A DNA stretch of 8,541 bases from an uncultured Blautia sp. (GTDB lineage Bacteria; Bacillota; Clostridia; Lachnospirales; Lachnospiraceae). Where the stretch lies: positions 1 to 8,541 of the forward strand of contig CABSEJ010000138.1 of NCBI GenBank assembly GCA_902476765.1, read 5' to 3'. The notes under the pieces were generated by a model. The model did no database searches. It was not told the origin of the DNA and saw nothing but the letters and a program-made list of their open reading frames with translations. The position numbers and the translations under genes were made by a program. Below, in pieces: positions 5,816 through 8,541 of this stretch; the first letter of the stretch is position 1, and each line of letters opens with the position of its first letter.

Positions 5816-5826
5816 ATACTATTGTG
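5795..5826 (+). promoter_or_regulatory. Candidate AraC-type operator: two 10-bp direct repeats 22 bp apart
   Basis: TACGATTGTG (5795-5804) and TACTATTGTG (5817-5826) agree at 9 of 10 bases, with starts 22 bp apart, about two helical turns, so two AraC subunits would bind the same face. The downstream box overlaps the transporter's -35 (TTGTGA), as in class II AraC-activated promoters. Confidence 0.6.
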
Positions 5827-5851
5827 ATAGAAACAGCTATATTTATAGAAT
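5822..5851 (+). promoter_or_regulatory. Candidate activator-dependent promoter of the MFS gene
   Basis: TTGTGA (5822-5827), an 18-bp spacer, then TAGAAT (5846-5851), 5 of 6 at the -10. A weak -35 overlapped by an operator half-site suggests need for an activator. Other A/T-rich -10 choices lie just downstream. Confidence 0.45.
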
Positions 5852-5906
5852 ATTATTATATCATATTTGCCAGAACAAAAGTAATATTTTTATAGGAGGA
5901 AATAGT

Positions 5907-7130
5907 ATGACTTCATTACTGCTTTTCATTATTTATTTGGCATTTATCAGTCTGGGACTGCCGGACGCTTTGCTGGGGTCAGCCTGGCCTACCATGCATG
6001 AAACACTGGGGGCGTCTATCTCCTGGGCGGGAATAGTTTCTATGATTATTGCGGCAGGTACTATTGTGTCCAGCCTTGCCAGCGATTTTCTGACCAAAAA
6101 ACTGGGCACCGGAAAAGTAACTGCTATCAGTGTCTGTATGACTGCCGCAGCTCTTTTGGGCTTTTCTTTCAGCCCCTCCTTCTGGGTACTGTGCCTCTGG
6201 GCTATCCCCTACGGATTAGGCGCAGGAAGCGTGGATGCGGCTTTGAATAATTTTGTGGCTCTTCATTATCCGGCCAGACATATGAGCTGGCTTCACTGTA
6301 TGTGGGGCGTGGGAGCCAGTGCAGGCCCTGTGATAATGGGATGGGCCATCAGCGGAGGCTTTCAGTGGAACGGAGGCTATCAGGCAGTTGGCATTATCCA
6401 GGTAGTTCTGACAGCAATTTTGTTTTTTTCTTTACCCATGTGGAAGAAAAAGGATGCAAAACGGCAGGAGGACATTGCAAAAGGGGCAGTGGCGGAAAAC
6501 TATACCCTTCTCACCTTGATAAAGCATCCTGGAGTAAAAGAAGTCCTGATTTGCTTTTTCTGTTACTGTGCTATGGAAACCACCGCAGGAATGTGGGCGG
6601 CCAGCTACTGTACCTATGGCAGAGGAATCAGCAGTGAACAGGCGGCACAGTGGGCCAGCCTTTTTTATCTGGGAATTACTGCAGGCAGATTTATCTGCGG
6701 CTTTATTACCATGAAAATTAACGATAGAAATATGATACGTCTGGGACAGGCAGTAGCGGCGGTGGGCATTGTTTTTGTGCTTCTTCCTCTGGGAGATTGG
6801 ACACTGCTGGCCGGTTTGGTGCTGATTGGCTGTGGCTGTGCTCCTGTATATCCCTCTATTATTCATGAAACCCCGGAAAATTTCGGCGCTCATTTAAGCC
6901 AGGCTATTATCGGCGTACAGATGGCGGCTGCTTATGTGGGAAGCTGCCTGATGCCTCCTTTATTCGGATTGCTGGGAGAACATATCAGTATGAAATTGTT
7001 TCCCTATTTCCTGTTGGTAATACTGATACTCATGGTATTTATGTCAGAAAGGCTGCATAAGAGAGTTGCTGAGGAGAAAAATAAGAAGAGTGAGCGGAAT
7101 AAAATTAAAAATTTAGCACTCGAGGCTTGA
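5907..7130 (+). CDS. Major facilitator superfamily transporter
   Basis: 407 residues with about 12 membrane segments, the first almost at the N-terminus (LLLFIIYLAFISLGLPDALLG). LGLPDALLGSAWPTM in TM1 is typical of the MFS branch that includes fucose-permease-like and related sugar or small-molecule carriers. A motif-A-like loop, SDFLTKKLGTGK, follows TM2, and a charged middle loop (MWKKKDAKRQEDIAKG) splits the two six-helix halves. The C-terminal tail is basic. The start is fixed by AGGAGG (5894-5899), 7 nt before ATG 5907. The frame stays open far upstream, but that part is antisense to the araC gene and is not coding. Substrate and direction of transport cannot be read from sequence; the divergent AraC-type regulator suggests the substrate or a relative is the inducer. 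The stop overlaps the clpB promoter and no separate terminator precedes it, so read-through would run to the hairpin at 7213-7275. Confidence 0.9.
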   Translation: MTSLLLFIIYLAFISLGLPDALLGSAWPTMHETLGASISWAGIVSMIIAAGTIVSSLASDFLTKKLGTGKVTAISVCMTAAALLGFSFSPSFWVLCLWAIPYGLGAGSVDAALNNFVALHYPARHMSWLHCMWGVGASAGPVIMGWAISGGFQWNGGYQAVGIIQVVLTAILFFSLPMWKKKDAKRQEDIAKGAVAENYTLLTLIKHPGVKEVLICFFCYCAMETTAGMWAASYCTYGRGISSEQAAQWASLFYLGITAGRFICGFITMKINDRNMIRLGQAVAAVGIVFVLLPLGDWTLLAGLVLIGCGCAPVYPSIIHETPENFGAHLSQAIIGVQMAAAYVGSCLMPPLFGLLGEHISMKLFPYFLLVILILMVFMSERLHKRVAEEKNKKSERNKIKNLALEA

Positions 7131-7139
7131 CCTGGCTAA
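7113..7139. promoter_or_regulatory. Degenerate CIRCE-like (HrcA) element
   Basis: TTAGCACTC (7113-7121) is a perfect left half of the CIRCE element (TTAGCACTC-N9-GAGTGCTAA). After exactly nine bases, CCTGGCTAA (7131-7139) keeps only the last five bases of the right half. It overlaps both the MFS stop codon and the -35 of the promoter before clpB, a heat-shock gene. HrcA binding is plausible but the weak half makes it uncertain; a TTGACC half-site of CtsR type also lies here but lacks its tandem partner. Confidence 0.42.
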
Positions 7140-7155
7140 TAATATGTGTTATAGT
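7127..7155 (+). promoter_or_regulatory. Sigma-A promoter for the clpB leader
   Basis: TTGACC (7127-7132), a 17-bp spacer, then TATAGT (7150-7155), 5 of 6 matches in each hexamer. It is the best promoter in the window. Transcription should start near 7162. A perfect palindrome GTTCTA-C-TAGAAC (7154-7166) covers the predicted start site and could be an operator. Confidence 0.72.
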
Positions 7156-7212
7156 TCTACTAGAACAAGTAAACAGGACTGTCGCACTAATGGAAAATTG
7201 AGAAATTTTATC

Positions 7213-7275
7213 ATACCCTGATGCTTGTATCGCTGCCGGATTGGTGGGCCTGATGCCTGCATCAGGGTATTTTTT
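7213..7275 (+). terminator. Large terminator-like hairpin in the clpB leader (attenuator or sRNA end)
   Basis: ATACCCTGATGC (7213-7224) pairs perfectly with GCATCAGGGTAT (7259-7270), and a run of T follows to 7275. The 34-nt loop repeats CCTGATGC (7249-7256), so the same 3' arm can instead form CCTGATG-CCTG-CATCAGG (7249-7266). Because the promoter at 7127-7155 lies upstream, this may end a ~115-nt transcript, attenuate clpB, or simply end MFS read-through. Confidence 0.7.
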
Positions 7276-7289
7276 CTGACAGGAGTTCC

Positions 7290-7346
7290 ATGCGGCAATT
7301 CTTTCTTATCACATATAAACGGAGGGATTTTTATGAATATCAGTAA
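7290..7346 (+). CDS. Possible 18-codon upstream ORF overlapping the clpB start
   Basis: AGGAG (7281-7285) is followed four bases later by ATG, opening MRQFFLITYKRRDFYEYQ and stopping at TAA 7344-7346, inside clpB in another frame. Translating ribosomes would cross the clpB RBS (GGAGGG) and start codon. It may be a control device or chance. No homology is claimed. Confidence 0.2.
   Translation: MRQFFLITYKRRDFYEYQ
7300..7327 (+). promoter_or_regulatory. Possible RNA-thermometer-like helix hiding the clpB ribosome binding site
   Basis: TCTTTCT (7300-7306) can pair along all seven positions with GGAGGGA (7321-7327), including three G-U pairs, around a 14-nt loop. A weak, wobble-rich helix over the Shine-Dalgarno sequence is what simple thermometers look like, and the gene is a heat-shock gene. 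Polypyrimidine stretches can pair with SD sites by chance. Confidence 0.25.
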
Positions 7347-8541
7347 ATTCACACAGAAATCGCTTCAGGCTGTTCAGGACTTAGAGAAGACTGCCTATGC
7401 CTATGGAAACCAGGAGGTGGAGCAGGAGCATTTGCTTCACAATCTGCTGGTCCAGGAAGACAGTTTGATTTTAAAGCTTATAGAGAAGATGGAAATTCAG
7501 AAGGAGCATTTTCTGAACAAAGTGGAGCAGGCCATTAACGCCAGAGTCAAGGTGTCCGGAGGACAGCCCTATATCGGCCAGTATTTGAATAAGGCCCTGG
7601 TAAACGCAGAGGATGAGGCCAAGGCCATGGGAGATGAGTATGTTTCCGTGGAACATCTTTTTCTTTCTATGTTGGATAATCCCAGTCCTTCTATGAAAAA
7701 AATATGGCAGGAGTATGGGATTACCAAGGAAAGATTTCTCCAGGCTTTAAGCACAGTAAGGGGAAACCAGAGAGTGACCACCGATAATCCGGAGGTGACT
7801 TATGATACTTTAAATAAGTATGGTCAGGATTTGGTGGAAAAAGCCAGGGAGCAAAAATTGGACCCGGTTATCGGAAGAGACGGGGAAATCAGAAATGTGA
7901 TTCGGATTCTTTCCAGAAAAACCAAAAACAACCCTGTACTTATCGGAGAGCCTGGTGTAGGTAAGACGGCGGCTGTAGAGGGTCTGGCTCAGCGGATTGT
8001 TCAGGGAGATGTACCGGAGGGATTAAAGGATAAGAAGATTTTTGCCCTGGACATGGGCGCCTTGGTGGCAGGAGCCAAATACAGAGGTGAGTTTGAGGAA
8101 AGGCTGAAAGCCGTTCTGGAGGAAGTCCGCAAAAGCGAGGGGCAGATTATTCTGTTTATTGACGAGCTGCACCTGATTGTGGGAGCGGGAAAAACCGACG
8201 GGGCTATGGATGCAGGCAATATGCTGAAGCCTATGCTGGCCAGAGGAGAGCTGCACTGTATCGGCGCCACAACCCTGGATGAATACAGAAAATATATTGA
8301 GAAGGATGCGGCTTTAGAGAGAAGGTTCCAGCCTGTGCTGGTAGATGAACCTACAGTGGAGGACACTATTTCTATCCTGCGTGGATTGAAAGAGCGTTAT
8401 GAGGTATTCCACGGAGTTAAGATTACAGACAGTGCCCTGGTGGCTGCCGCCACTTTGTCAGACAGATATATTACGGATCGTTTCCTGCCTGATAAGGCCA
8501 TTGACCTGGTGGATGAGGCCTGTGCCCTGATTAAGACAGAG
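7333..8541 (+). CDS. clpB: ATP-dependent disaggregase ClpB, 5' part (cut by window end)
   Basis: 403 codons are present of a protein usually about 860 long; the frame is open at the window edge. ClpB is a cytosolic AAA+ hexamer that pulls proteins out of aggregates with DnaK/DnaJ/GrpE. Visible: the Clp N-domain repeats (about 1-145), the linker STVRGNQRVT typical of ClpB, and the first AAA+ domain with Walker A GEPGVGKT (205-212), pore-loop GAKYRGEFEERL, Walker B LFIDEL (D277, E278), sensor GATT and arginine finger ERRFQPV. It ends at DEACALIKTE, just where the ClpB middle domain should begin; that ending and the linker favour ClpB over ClpC or ClpA. Start: GGAGGG (7321-7326) 6 nt before ATG. 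The long leader (CIRCE-like site, hairpin, possible uORF and SD-pairing helix) suggests layered stress control, unproven. Confidence 0.95.
   Translation, partial: MNISKFTQKSLQAVQDLEKTAYAYGNQEVEQEHLLHNLLVQEDSLILKLIEKMEIQKEHFLNKVEQAINARVKVSGGQPYIGQYLNKALVNAEDEAKAMGDEYVSVEHLFLSMLDNPSPSMKKIWQEYGITKERFLQALSTVRGNQRVTTDNPEVTYDTLNKYGQDLVEKAREQKLDPVIGRDGEIRNVIRILSRKTKNNPVLIGEPGVGKTAAVEGLAQRIVQGDVPEGLKDKKIFALDMGALVAGAKYRGEFEERLKAVLEEVRKSEGQIILFIDELHLIVGAGKTDGAMDAGNMLKPMLARGELHCIGATTLDEYRKYIEKDAALERRFQPVLVDEPTVEDTISILRGLKERYEVFHGVKITDSALVAAATLSDRYITDRFLPDKAIDLVDEACALIKTE

Noticed and set aside
5427..5906. The 160-codon in-frame extension upstream of the MFS start
   Set aside because: It is antisense to the AraC-type gene for most of its length and crosses the divergent promoter region; AGGAGG 7 nt before ATG 5907 and the TM1 sequence fix the true start.
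7127..7140. CtsR operator upstream of clpB
   Set aside because: Only one TTGACC-type half-site is visible; the tandem second heptamer at 3-nt spacing is missing. The CIRCE-like reading fits better.

Overview
The window reads as chromosomal DNA of a Gram-positive, low-to-mid GC Firmicute, most likely a gut Lachnospiraceae member (Blautia/Ruminococcus-like). This is inferred from strong AGGAGG-type ribosome binding sites, sigma-A-like promoters, Rho-independent terminators, and PcsB/CwlO-type NlpC/P60 hydrolases with signal peptides. No rRNA, tRNA, CRISPR array, transposase or phage gene is visible. The genus is a guess from protein style, not a search result.

Layout. (1) 1-75: an imperfect stem-loop repeat. 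(2) 97-1368 (+): a histidinol-dehydrogenase-superfamily enzyme whose substrate-side signature looks more like the HpsN-type paralogues than canonical HisD; no other his gene is visible. (3) 1369-1622: a 254-nt gap with a short tandem repeat, promoter-like sequences and a potential three-stem RNA leader. (4) 1623-3167 and 3478-4809 (+): tandem paralogous secreted NlpC/P60 peptidoglycan endopeptidases. Their signal peptides, coiled coils and catalytic domains are nearly the same, but their linkers differ completely: an acidic 11-residue repeat in the first, Ala-rich then Ser/Gly in the second. Each has its own promoter-like region and terminator. (5) 4875-5762 (-): an AraC-family regulator with an N-terminal cupin, divergent from (6) 5907-7130 (+): a 12-TM MFS transporter. 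The 144-bp gap between them holds two near-identical 10-bp boxes exactly 22 bp apart that overlap promoter elements in both directions. (7) 7113-7332: a long regulatory leader with half a CIRCE-like operator, a very good promoter, a large terminator-like hairpin, a possible small overlapping ORF and a possible SD-sequestering helix. It precedes (8) 7333 to the window end (+): the first 403 codons of the disaggregase ClpB.

How they work together. The genes look like independent transcription units. The two hydrolases probably act on peptidoglycan at the cell surface. The AraC/MFS pair forms a self-contained substrate-responsive uptake or efflux module. ClpB serves protein quality control under stress. 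The most interesting material is non-coding: the clpB leader, the araC/MFS operator, the three-stem leader before the first hydrolase, and a 23-nt repeat found in inverted orientation at 33-55 and 3255-3277. I see no clear evidence of a wholly new multi-gene system.
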